Source: Comamonadaceae bacterium OS-1 (GTDB lineage Bacteria; Pseudomonadota; Gammaproteobacteria; Burkholderiales; Burkholderiaceae_C). Taken from it: DNA of 64,000 nucleotides. Positions 40,790 to 48,246 of this stretch are shown here, piece after piece. The stretch covers positions 3,782,001 to 3,846,000 of the forward strand of contig AP026969.1 in NCBI GenBank assembly GCA_027923965.1, written 5' to 3'. The stretch's first letter is position 1. Each line of letters starts with the position of its first letter. The notes under the pieces were generated by a model. It was not told where the DNA came from. It did no database searches and saw only the letters and a program-made list of their open reading frames with translations. The translations under genes and the position numbers were made by a program.

Positions 40790-41833
40790 TCAGGCCAGGG
40801 CGACCATGCGGCCCGCGCTGTCAAAGCAATGCAGGGTGTTCAGGTCGAACTCCAGCGTCACCGGGTCGCCGATCTGCAGGCTGGTGCGCTCGGCCTGGCG
40901 CGAGATCATCTGCGTGCCCATCACGTCCACGTGGATCAGGGTGTCGGCCCCCAGGGCTTCGATCAGCTCCACCTTGCCGGGCACCCCGGCGCTGCCCACG
41001 GGCAAGACCCGCACGCCTTCGGGGCGCACGCCGATCAGGCCGTCCTTGGGAACCCGGCCTGCCGCCTGGCCCGCCAGCGCGCCAAACTGCGACAGCTGGG
41101 CAGCCTTGACGATGTTCATCGACGGCATGCCGATGAACTGCGCCACAAACTGGTTGGCGGGCTTGTCGTACAGCTCCAGCGGAGCCCCCACCTGTTCAAT
41201 GGCGCCGTCGCGCAGCACCACCACGCGGTCGGCCAGGGTCATGGCTTCGACCTGGTCGTGGGTCACGTAGATGGTGGTCACGCCCAGGGCGCGGTGTAGC
41301 TTGTGGATCTCGACCCGGGTCTGGCCACGCAAAGCCGCATCCAGGTTCGACAAAGGTTCGTCGAACAGGAAGATCTTCGGTGCACGGACGATGGCGCGGC
41401 CAATGGCGACGCGCTGGCGCTGGCCGCCGGAGAGCTCCTTGGGGGTGCGCTTGAGGTAGGCGGTGAGGTTGAGCTTTTCGGCGGCGGCCTCGACCTTTTT
41501 CTTGATCTCGTCCGGGGCCACCTTGGCCAGCTTGAGGGCGAAGGACATGTTGTCGAACACCGTCATGTGCGGGTACAGGGCGTAGCTCTGGAACACCATG
41601 GCCAGCTCGCGCTGCGAGGACGGCAGGTGGGTGATGTCCCGTCCATCGACGTGCAGGGTGCCGCCGTCGGTGGACTCCAGCCCGGCGATCATGCGCAGCA
41701 GGGTGGACTTGCCGCAGCCGGAGGGGCCGACGAAGACGATGAATTCGTTTTTGTTGATATCGAGGTCGATACCTTTGATGGCGCGGTGCTCGCCAAAGAA
41801 TTTTTCAACACCACGGAGTTGCAAAAATGACAT
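40790..41833 (-). CDS. smoK: Polyol ABC transporter ATP-binding protein (SmoK/MalK-like)
   Basis: This 347-residue ATPase of the MalK/UgpC class has Walker A GPSGCGKSTLLR near residue 38, Q-loop MVFQSYALYPHM, signature LSGGQRQRVAIGRA, Walker B IFLFDEPLSNLD and the switch IYVTHDQVEAM. A C-terminal OB-type regulatory domain follows (IGVRPEGVRVLPVGSAG). It energises the importer formed by the two permeases and the receptor upstream. The order receptor-permease-permease-ATPase-dehydrogenase matches sorbitol/mannitol (smo) operons of alphaproteobacteria and pseudomonads. The name is by analogy; specificity rests on the DalD/XylB context. Confidence 0.92.
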   Translation of the reverse strand: MSFLQLRGVEKFFGEHRAIKGIDLDINKNEFIVFVGPSGCGKSTLLRMIAGLESTDGGTLHVDGRDITHLPSSQRELAMVFQSYALYPHMTVFDNMSFALKLAKVAPDEIKKKVEAAAEKLNLTAYLKRTPKELSGGQRQRVAIGRAIVRAPKIFLFDEPLSNLDAALRGQTRVEIHKLHRALGVTTIYVTHDQVEAMTLADRVVVLRDGAIEQVGAPLELYDKPANQFVAQFIGMPSMNIVKAAQLSQFGALAGQAAGRVPKDGLIGVRPEGVRVLPVGSAGVPGKVELIEALGADTLIHVDVMGTQMISRQAERTSLQIGDPVTLEFDLNTLHCFDSAGRMVALA

Positions 41834-41898
41834 GATGGTTCCTTGAATGGGGGTGCTGTCCGGAGAGCCTGTGGCACAGGCCCCGGACGTTGAAACAG

Positions 41899-42714
41899 TT
41901 ACTTGACGGCGCCGAAGGTAAGACCTTGGACGAGTTGTTTCTGGCTGAACCAGCCAAACACAATGATGGGTCCGATGGCCATCAGCGAGGCCGCCGACAG
42001 CTTGGCCCAGAACAGGCCTTCAGGGCTGGAGTACGAGGCGATCAGCGAAGCCAGCGTACCGGCGTTGGCCGAGGTCAGGTTCAAGGCCCAGAAGGCTTCG
42101 TTCCACGACAGCACCAGACACAGCAGACCGGTGGACGCAATGCCACCCATGGTGAGGGGCAGGATCACGTGCTGAAACTCTTCCCACACGGTGGCACCGT
42201 CCAGGCGCACGGCTTCCAGAATGTCCTTGGGGACTTCCTTGAAGGCGCTGAACAGCATCCACACCATGATGGGCAGGTTGGACAGGGTGAACACAATGAC
42301 CAGGGCGGTCAGCGAGTCCAGCATGCCCACGGTCTGCGCCATCACGTACACCGGCACCAGGGCACCCACGGCGGGCATCATCTTGGTCGACAGCATCCAC
42401 AGCAGGATGTCGCGGGTCTTCTTGGTGGGGAAGAAGGCCATCGAGTAGGCGGCAGGCACGGCAATCAGGATGCCCAGAATGGTAGAGCCCAGGCTGGTGA
42501 TCAGCGAGTTCTTGGCAAACAGCAGGTAGTTGCTGCGCTCTTGCACTTCGGCAAAACTGGCCAGCGTGGGCGAGAAGAACAGGTGCCCGGCGATGGCCTG
42601 GCCCTCGGTCTTGAACGCGGTGATGCCGACCCAGAACAGCGGGAAGAACAGGAACAGCGCAATGCCCCAGGAGAACACGGTGCGCCACAGCGGAAATGGT
42701 ACTTTTTTCATCAT
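41899..42714 (-). CDS. smoG: Polyol ABC transporter permease (SmoG-like)
   Basis: This 271-residue inner-membrane protein has six hydrophobic segments. The MalG-type EAA loop is recognisable in DILEAVRLDGATVWEEF, which contacts the ATPase. The family ending WFSQKQLVQGLTFGAVK is also present. It is 14 bp from the upstream permease gene, so they are co-translated. With its partner it should form the channel for D-arabitol or related hexitols. The start has two consecutive ATG codons at 42714 and 42711, and which is used cannot be decided. Confidence 0.92.
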   Translation of the reverse strand: MMKKVPFPLWRTVFSWGIALFLFFPLFWVGITAFKTEGQAIAGHLFFSPTLASFAEVQERSNYLLFAKNSLITSLGSTILGILIAVPAAYSMAFFPTKKTRDILLWMLSTKMMPAVGALVPVYVMAQTVGMLDSLTALVIVFTLSNLPIMVWMLFSAFKEVPKDILEAVRLDGATVWEEFQHVILPLTMGGIASTGLLCLVLSWNEAFWALNLTSANAGTLASLIASYSSPEGLFWAKLSAASLMAIGPIIVFGWFSQKQLVQGLTFGAVK

Positions 42715-42728
42715 GATGGTGGTCCCGT

Positions 42729-43586
42729 TCAGTCCAGGTTCTTGCCGACGAGCTTGACCAGGAACACCGAGGCGATGTTGGCCAGAATGACCGCAAACAA
42801 AGCACCAGCCGAGGCCACACCCACGTCAAAGTTCATCAGCGCCTGCTTGAAGATCAAGAAGGCCAGGTTGGTGCTGTCGTTGCCGGGGCCGCCACCGGTG
42901 GTGGTGAAGATTTCGGCAAACACGCTCAGCAAGAAGATCATTTCGATCATCACCACCACCGCGATGGAGCGGCCCATGTGGGGCAGCACGAGGTAGTAGA
43001 ACTTGTCCAGGCCGGTGGCACCGTCCATACCGGCGGCATCCATCTGCTCGCGGTCCAGCGACTGCAGCGAGGTGATGAAGATCAGGCAGGCAAACGGCAG
43101 CCATTGCCACGACAGCATGATGATCACCGACAGCAGCGGGAAGTCGGTCATCCAGTCGATGGGCGTGAGGCCAAAGAACTGCCAGACGTGCGCCATCACC
43201 CCGTAAATCGGGTTCATCATCATGTGCTTCCACAGCAGTGCGTTGACGGTGGGCATGACGAAGAAGGGCGAGATCAGCAGCACGCGCACGATGCCCTGGC
43301 CCGGGAACGGCTCGTTCACCAGTACCGCCAGGCCAATGCCCAACACCACGGTGATCACAACGACCGAGCCCAGCAACTGCAGGGTATGCATCACCGACGG
43401 CCAGAAGTCTGGGTCGGACATGAAGTAGCGGAAATTCTCGAGGCCCACGAAACCGGTTTCGTCGGGCTGCATCAGGTTGTAGTGGATGACGGAGAAATAC
43501 AGCGTCATCACCAGTGGAACAATCATCCACAGAAAGAGCGTGACGATGGAGGGGGCCATCAGTGCACGGGGAAGAAATCGACTCAT
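42729..43586 (-). CDS. smoF: Polyol ABC transporter permease (SmoF-like)
   Basis: The ATG at 43586 gives 285 residues starting MSRFLPRALMAPSIVTLFLW; upstream codons in the same frame do not resemble the family. There are about six hydrophobic segments and an EAA-like loop in REQMDAAGMDGATGLDKFYY, followed by the MalF-type region IFLLSVFAEIFTTTGGGPGN. A 221-bp spacer separates it from the receptor gene upstream. Such a gap is usual in sugar ABC operons, where it allows higher expression of the receptor. I see no clear terminator hairpin in it. Confidence 0.92.
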   Translation of the reverse strand: MSRFLPRALMAPSIVTLFLWMIVPLVMTLYFSVIHYNLMQPDETGFVGLENFRYFMSDPDFWPSVMHTLQLLGSVVVITVVLGIGLAVLVNEPFPGQGIVRVLLISPFFVMPTVNALLWKHMMMNPIYGVMAHVWQFFGLTPIDWMTDFPLLSVIIMLSWQWLPFACLIFITSLQSLDREQMDAAGMDGATGLDKFYYLVLPHMGRSIAVVVMIEMIFLLSVFAEIFTTTGGGPGNDSTNLAFLIFKQALMNFDVGVASAGALFAVILANIASVFLVKLVGKNLD

Positions 43587-43807
43587 GGTAGTAGCTTTCA
43601 AGAGCGAGCCCGCAGCCCTGGCCACCCACAGGGGAAGCCACGGTTGAAGCCCATTTTTCGGGTTACCTGCGGTCCAGCGGAACGAAGTTGTCGGTCTGAA
43701 AACCATCAGCCAACAACCCCGCCAGGCGTACACAGCGCAAGCCGGTCCATGGGGCAGTGGAGGGCAGCCGCCGGGGCCGCTACCCTTTCACGCACCCGGT
43801 CAGAGCT

Positions 43808-45118
43808 TTACTTCTTGTAGTAACCGCCCTTGGTCATTTCACGCTCGGCGGCGGTTTGCGACGTCTTCAGAGCCGCATCCACCGTGACCTTGCCCGACAA
43901 AGCCGCGCTCATTTGCTGGCCCACAGCGATACCGATGGCCTGGAACTCAGGAATCGCAGCGTACTGCACGCCCACATACGGCGACTTGGGCAAAGTGCTG
44001 TCGTTGGGGTTGGCGCTGTTGATGGCCTTGAGCTCTTCGGTGGCGAACTTGGCCACTTTCTGGAACTCGGGGTTGGCGTAGGTGGACTTGCGGGTACCGG
44101 TGGGCACCGAGTTCCAGCCTTCTTCCTTGGCCACCAGGTTCACGTAGTCTTTGGACGTAGCCCAGGTGATGAACTTCTGTGCTTCAGCAGGCTTCTTGCT
44201 GGATGCAGGCACGGCCAGGTTCCACGACCACAGCCAGTTGGAACCCTTGGCAGTCACGGCCTGGGGAGCCTGGGTGAAGGCCATCTTGTCAGCCACTTTG
44301 GACTGCTTGGGATCGCTCACGAACGAAGCTGCAATGGTGGCATCGATCCACACGCCGCACTTGCCTTCGTTCATCAAGGCCAGGTTTTCGTTGAAGCTGT
44401 TGGCCGAAGCGCCGGGGGGGCCGTACTTCTTCATCAGATCGACGTACTGGTTGATGGCATCGTGCCAGGGCTTGGTGTCGATCTGGGGCTTCCAGGCCAT
44501 GTCAAACCACTGACCACCGTAGGTGTTGACCATGGTGCTCAGGAAAGCCATGTTGTCACCCCAGCCTGGCTTGCCGCGCAGGCACAGACCGTACACGCCC
44601 TTGGCCGGGTCGTTGATCTTGGCCACGATGTTGGCCATTTCCGCCCAGGTGGGGTTGGCAGGCATGGTCAGGCCGGCGGCCTTGACCAGGTCGGCACGGT
44701 ACATGGTCATCGAGCTTTCGCCGTAGAACGGGGCTGCGTACAGCTTGCCTTCCATGGACAGGCCGTTGCGGATAGCGGGCAGCATGTCGTCGATGTCATA
44801 GGCGGCATCGGTCACGATAGGAGCCAACCAGCCTTTTTTGGACCAGATCGGGGCTTCGTACAGACCGATGGTCATCACGTCGAACTGGCCACCCTTGGTG
44901 GCGATGTCGGTGGTGACGCGCTGGCGCAGCACGGCTTCTTCCATGGTGACCCACTTGACCTTGATATCGGGATTCGCGGCTTCAAAGTGCTTGGTCAGCT
45001 TTTGCATCGTGATCATGTGGCCGTTGTTGACGGTGGCAATGACCAATTCGGTGGCGGCAAATGCGCCGGCAGAGGCGAACATCGCGGTGACAAGGGCAGC
45101 GCAGTATTTCATTTTCAT
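43808..45118 (-). CDS. smoE: Polyol ABC transporter substrate-binding protein (SmoE-like)
   Basis: This 436-residue periplasmic receptor has a signal peptide cleaved near residue 21 (AFA-AT). The mature start ATELVIATVNNGHMITMQKL and the segments FDVMTIGLYEAPIWSKKGWL, PFYGESSMTMYRADLVK and GLCLRGKPGWGDNMAF are typical of sorbitol/mannitol-binding proteins. AGGAGACA lies 5 bp before the ATG at 45118. It is the first gene of the polyol operon, so the main promoter should lie within the 457-bp region upstream. It delivers the polyol to the two permeases encoded next. Confidence 0.93.
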   Translation of the reverse strand: MKMKYCAALVTAMFASAGAFAATELVIATVNNGHMITMQKLTKHFEAANPDIKVKWVTMEEAVLRQRVTTDIATKGGQFDVMTIGLYEAPIWSKKGWLAPIVTDAAYDIDDMLPAIRNGLSMEGKLYAAPFYGESSMTMYRADLVKAAGLTMPANPTWAEMANIVAKINDPAKGVYGLCLRGKPGWGDNMAFLSTMVNTYGGQWFDMAWKPQIDTKPWHDAINQYVDLMKKYGPPGASANSFNENLALMNEGKCGVWIDATIAASFVSDPKQSKVADKMAFTQAPQAVTAKGSNWLWSWNLAVPASSKKPAEAQKFITWATSKDYVNLVAKEEGWNSVPTGTRKSTYANPEFQKVAKFATEELKAINSANPNDSTLPKSPYVGVQYAAIPEFQAIGIAVGQQMSAALSGKVTVDAALKTSQTAAEREMTKGGYYKK

Positions 45119-45513
45119 GGAGTGTCTCCTGAGGTTTTAGATGAATTCCGCAAGCACATGCAATGCACTTGATCGGTGCCGCTATCGTAGAAGTGCCCCC
45201 CTTCAAACAACAATACCAAAAAGGCTAGTTCTTGTACTTTGATGCGATAGAAGTCTAGTAAAAACCCTTATTCCATAGATAAAAGTATCTGTATTTGCGA
45301 GTTGGGCGCCTAAAGATCGCACCAGATTGGCGCAAATTCCGCCCGCCGTGTAACACCAGCGCCAGTCGATACGGGTCTGGCACTTGGCATGAAATCGGGC
45401 CTCTGTGCTTATTCCATCGGCGTGAAAAGCTATTTATTTGATAGCAAACCCATTTACATTCCAGCAGAAGCATTGCGCAGCGGCATGGCACCGCACGGCC
45501 AGGCAAGGCCCAC
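45119..45513. promoter_or_regulatory. Upstream region of the polyol operon
   Basis: No gene is visible. The part next to smoE (45180-45300) is AT-rich, with TATAGA/TAAAAG-like stretches on either strand, and should hold the operon promoter and AraC-type sites, but I could not fix them. A dispersed repeat copy lies at 45392-45448. The SHOCT gene terminator follows at 45514-45553. Confidence 0.45.
45392..45448. repeat. Dispersed repeat copy upstream of the polyol operon
   Basis: GGGCCTCTGTGCTTATTCCA, then CGGCGTGAAAAGC and TTTGATAGCAAA. It shares GTGCTTATTCCAT and ATAGCAAAC with the copy at 48176-48246. Pairing of its arms is poor, so it is not an obvious terminator. Confidence 0.65.
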
Positions 45514-45553
45514 AAAAAAGCCCCCGCCACCCTGGTACGGGTTTGCGGGGGCC
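45514..45553 (-). terminator. Rho-independent terminator of the SHOCT-domain gene
   Basis: On the minus strand GCCCCCGC and GCGGGGGC form a perfect 8-bp stem. An inner ACCC/GGGT pairing extends it, and six Ts follow. It begins 23 bp after the stop at 45576. Confidence 0.9.
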
Positions 45554-45575
45554 GGAGCCTGGGGCTGAAAGCGGA

Positions 45576-46427
45576 CTACAGACGGCTCAACAGTTCGGCC
45601 TTTTTGGTGGCGAACTCTTGCGAAGTCAGGATGCCCTTGGCCTGCAGGCTGGCCAGTTTTTCGATGCTGGCAAACACGTCGCCCGCATTGGCGGAACCGC
45701 TGTTGTTGCCGCTGTTATTGCTATAGCTGCTGTCGTTGTTGCTGTTGAAAGCCGGGGCTTGCATGGGCGCGGAGGCCGGTGCGGGCGCTGGGGCCATGCC
45801 ATTGATGCTGACCACCGGCAACTGCGACAGGTTCACATAGCCGTACTGGCTGCTGAACTGGGGCGCATAGCCACTGCTTTGTTGCGACACGCCGCCGATG
45901 CTGTGGTCCAGCGTGTCGTACACGGTGACCTGGCCACCCAGGTCGATCGCCAGGCGATGGGCCTGTGCAAAGTAGGCATAGCGCATGTCGTTTTGGCCGC
46001 CGGTGCTGTTGGGAAAACGCAGGTCCGGACCCCACCAATCGGGTGGCGCGGGGGCAAACAGGCTGTTGCCATTGCCCGAAGCACTGGAATTGTTGGAGCC
46101 GTTGTATTGGGTGCTGCCGTTTTGGCTTTGGCTCTGGAAACTGCCACTGCGCAGCAGGTCGGGCTGGTTGCTGATCAGGCGCGCCAGCTCGCCGCACAGG
46201 TTGTCCACCCGGCCCTTGAGGTAGCCGTTGAACATGTCGCCAATCATGGTCATGCCGCCCGACATCCACTGCCCGCCACCACCAAATTCCGGGTGGTTGA
46301 ACTGGGCCATGCTGCCGTTGCCGTTGATGACCGACTCCAGCATGGATTCCACTGCCTGGGTGCTGAAACCTTGGCGTTGGGCGATGTCGTTGACGGCCTG
46401 CTGGCCTGCGGGAGAGAGTTGGCGCAT
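45576..46427 (-). CDS. SHOCT domain-containing protein
   Basis: The ATG at 46427 gives 283 residues. The last 30 residues (SIEKLASLQAKGILTSQEFA, then TKKAELLSRL) are a SHOCT domain, a short helical module found at the C-terminus of many proteins, thought to mediate oligomer or partner contacts. The N-terminal 50 residues look helical (MRQLSPAGQQAVNDIAQRQG). Two low-complexity regions rich in Ser, Asn and Gln flank a middle part with WWGPDLRFPN. The middle matches no family I know. There is no signal peptide or membrane segment, so it is probably cytoplasmic. It is monocistronic, with a terminator behind it. Confidence 0.8.
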   Translation of the reverse strand: MRQLSPAGQQAVNDIAQRQGFSTQAVESMLESVINGNGSMAQFNHPEFGGGGQWMSGGMTMIGDMFNGYLKGRVDNLCGELARLISNQPDLLRSGSFQSQSQNGSTQYNGSNNSSASGNGNSLFAPAPPDWWGPDLRFPNSTGGQNDMRYAYFAQAHRLAIDLGGQVTVYDTLDHSIGGVSQQSSGYAPQFSSQYGYVNLSQLPVVSINGMAPAPAPASAPMQAPAFNSNNDSSYSNNSGNNSGSANAGDVFASIEKLASLQAKGILTSQEFATKKAELLSRL

Positions 46428-46520
46428 AAAAGTAACCTGAAAAAGAGCAAGAGTGGAAACCACTAAGCGGCCCACTCTACCAGTCCAGGCGTGAATTAAG
46501 GTGACAAAAAGCCTACAGCC

Positions 46521-47564
46521 TCATGCCCTCTGGGCATAACCCTCCAGCACATTCACGGTGTTGGTACCCAGCGCGTCCACCGCGTAGCCGCCCTCGAACA
46601 CAAACACCGTAGGCAGGCCCGCAGCCGCCAGGTCTTCGCCCACCCGGAAATAGTCTTCGCTGCGCAGCTGAAAGCCCGAGATCGGATCGCCCTCAAAGGT
46701 GTCCAGCCCCAGCGACACCACCAGGGCCTGCGCCCCGCTCTGCGCAATCCGCTGCAAGGCCAGGGCCAGCGCTTCGCGCCAGCGCGCAAAGCCGGTACCG
46801 CGCGGCAAGGGCAGGTTCAGATTCGCCCCCAGCCCCGCGCCCTGCCCCGTCTCGTCCGCGTAGCCCAGGTAGAACGGGTATTCGGTGTGCGGGTCGCCGT
46901 GCACGCTGGCAAAGAACACGTCGGCCCGGTCGTAAAAGATGGCCTGCGTGCCGTTGCCGTGGTGGTAGTCGATGTCCAGCACCGCCACCCGCTCGGCCCC
47001 CGCATCGCGCAGCGCCTGGGCGGCAATGGCCGCGTTGTTCAAAAAGCAGTAACCGCCAAAAAAGTCGGCCCCCGCATGGTGGCCCGGCGGGCGGCTCAGC
47101 GAAAACGCACTACGGGCACCGCCGCTGACCCGTTGCGCTGCAGTCACCGCACAGCAGGCCCCGGCGTAGGCCGCAGCCCAGGTGCCCGAGGTCAACGGCG
47201 TGCCCGCGTCATAAGAGAACAGCCCCATGCGCGCCGAAAAGTTGGCGGGCAGCACATCGCTGCGAAAGCTGCGCACCGGCCACACCGAGGGCAGCGCATC
47301 GCGCGTGGCATTGGCCGGGTCCAGCGCCACCCACTCGGCCCAGGCCCCGGCCAGAAAGTCCAGGTAGCGCGGGCTGTGGATGCGCTCCATGGGGCCCCGC
47401 CCGCAGTCCTGCGGGGCTTGCACCTCGCCGAGCTGGCGGCGCTGCAACTCTTGCAGCACATCATCGGCGCGGGCGGGCACCTCGAAGCAAGGGACCAGTT
47501 GGCCCCGGAACATTTCCAGCTTGCCCTGGTGCAGGGCGTGTTGGTGGTTGTAGACGGTGATCAT
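46521..47564 (-). CDS. Histone deacetylase family protein, acetylpolyamine amidohydrolase-like
   Basis: This 347-residue zinc hydrolase of the arginase/deacetylase fold has the motifs LSRPPGHHAG (active-site His pair), FGGYCFLNNAAIAAQ and VLDIDYHHGNGTQAIFYDR (zinc Asp and His). The second zinc-ligand Asp is in LGLDTFEGDP. The start ITVYNHQHALHQGKLEMFRG fits acetylpolyamine amidohydrolases such as AphA, which remove acetyl groups from acetylputrescine and acetylcadaverine. I use the ATG at 47564 for that reason. It is divergent from an Lrp/AsnC regulator, with 120 bp between the starts. That regulator probably controls it. Confidence 0.9.
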   Translation of the reverse strand: MITVYNHQHALHQGKLEMFRGQLVPCFEVPARADDVLQELQRRQLGEVQAPQDCGRGPMERIHSPRYLDFLAGAWAEWVALDPANATRDALPSVWPVRSFRSDVLPANFSARMGLFSYDAGTPLTSGTWAAAYAGACCAVTAAQRVSGGARSAFSLSRPPGHHAGADFFGGYCFLNNAAIAAQALRDAGAERVAVLDIDYHHGNGTQAIFYDRADVFFASVHGDPHTEYPFYLGYADETGQGAGLGANLNLPLPRGTGFARWREALALALQRIAQSGAQALVVSLGLDTFEGDPISGFQLRSEDYFRVGEDLAAAGLPTVFVFEGGYAVDALGTNTVNVLEGYAQRA

Positions 47565-47684
47565 GCGGCGTTTCTTTCCATGCAAAGGAGCCCAAAGTAT
47601 GCCGCCAGGCCGCTGGAATAGCTTTGCTTTATCGCCCCGCCCAAGGCTACCATGCGCAATGAAAACTGTATTTCAAGGCCATTT

Positions 47685-48170
47685 ATGGGTACGATCACCC
47701 CAACACACGCACTAGACAGCACAGACCTTACTATTTTGCGGCTCTTGCAAAAAGACGGCACCTTGTCCACCCCGCAGTTGGCGGAGCAGGTGGCGCTGAG
47801 CGTCACGCCCTGCTGGCGCAGGCTCAAGCGCCTGGAAGACGCGGGCTTCATCACCGGCTACCAGGCCAACCTGGACCGCCGCAAGCTCGGGCTGGACATC
47901 CTGGCCTTTGTGCAACTGACCTTCGGCGTGGTCACCGGCGCATCGGTGCAGCATTTCGAAGAGGCCATCCAGCAGCGCCCCGAAGTGCTGAGCTGCCACA
48001 AGGTCACTGGCCAGGCCGACTACCTGCTGCAGGTGGTTGCCCCCAGCCTGGATGCCTACAGCGACTTCGTGGAAACCGTGCTGCGTAGCATGCCGGGCGT
48101 AAGCCTGATCCACTCCAGCCTGGCGCTGCGAGAGATCAAGGCATCGCACCAGCTGCCGGTGCTGGATTAG
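47685..48170 (+). CDS. Lrp/AsnC family transcriptional regulator
   Basis: This is a 161-residue regulator with the winged helix-turn-helix at residues 8-60 (LDSTDLTILRLLQKDGTLST, PQLAEQVALSVTPCWRRLKR) and a RAM domain (VLSCHKVTGQADYLLQVVAP). The ATG at 47685 has AAGG 6 bp upstream and yields a normal leader; an in-frame ATG at 47652 would add 11 residues. It is divergent from the deacetylase gene, so it likely senses an amino acid or polyamine-related ligand and controls that gene. It is a different subtype from the Lrp protein beside phhA. Confidence 0.9.
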   Translation: MGTITPTHALDSTDLTILRLLQKDGTLSTPQLAEQVALSVTPCWRRLKRLEDAGFITGYQANLDRRKLGLDILAFVQLTFGVVTGASVQHFEEAIQQRPEVLSCHKVTGQADYLLQVVAPSLDAYSDFVETVLRSMPGVSLIHSSLALREIKASHQLPVLD

Positions 48171-48175
48171 GTTGC

Positions 48176-48246
48176 CAAAATATAGGTGAAAAGTGCCTCC
48201 CGTGCTTATTCCATAAGCACGAGAAGCTCTTTATTCCATAGCAAAC
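48176..48246. repeat. Dispersed repeat copy between converging lrp and uvrA genes
   Basis: CGTGCTTAT and ATAAGCACG (48201-48209 and 48213-48221) form a perfect 9-bp palindrome around TCC. It is flanked by GAAAAGTGCCTCC and TTATTCCATAGCAAACC. It fills the whole gap to the uvrA stop and may act as a weak bidirectional terminator. Confidence 0.7.

Noticed and set aside
43587..43807. Possible attenuating terminator between smoE and smoF
   Set aside because: GC-rich stretches are present, but I could not draw a stable stem followed by a T-run on the minus strand.
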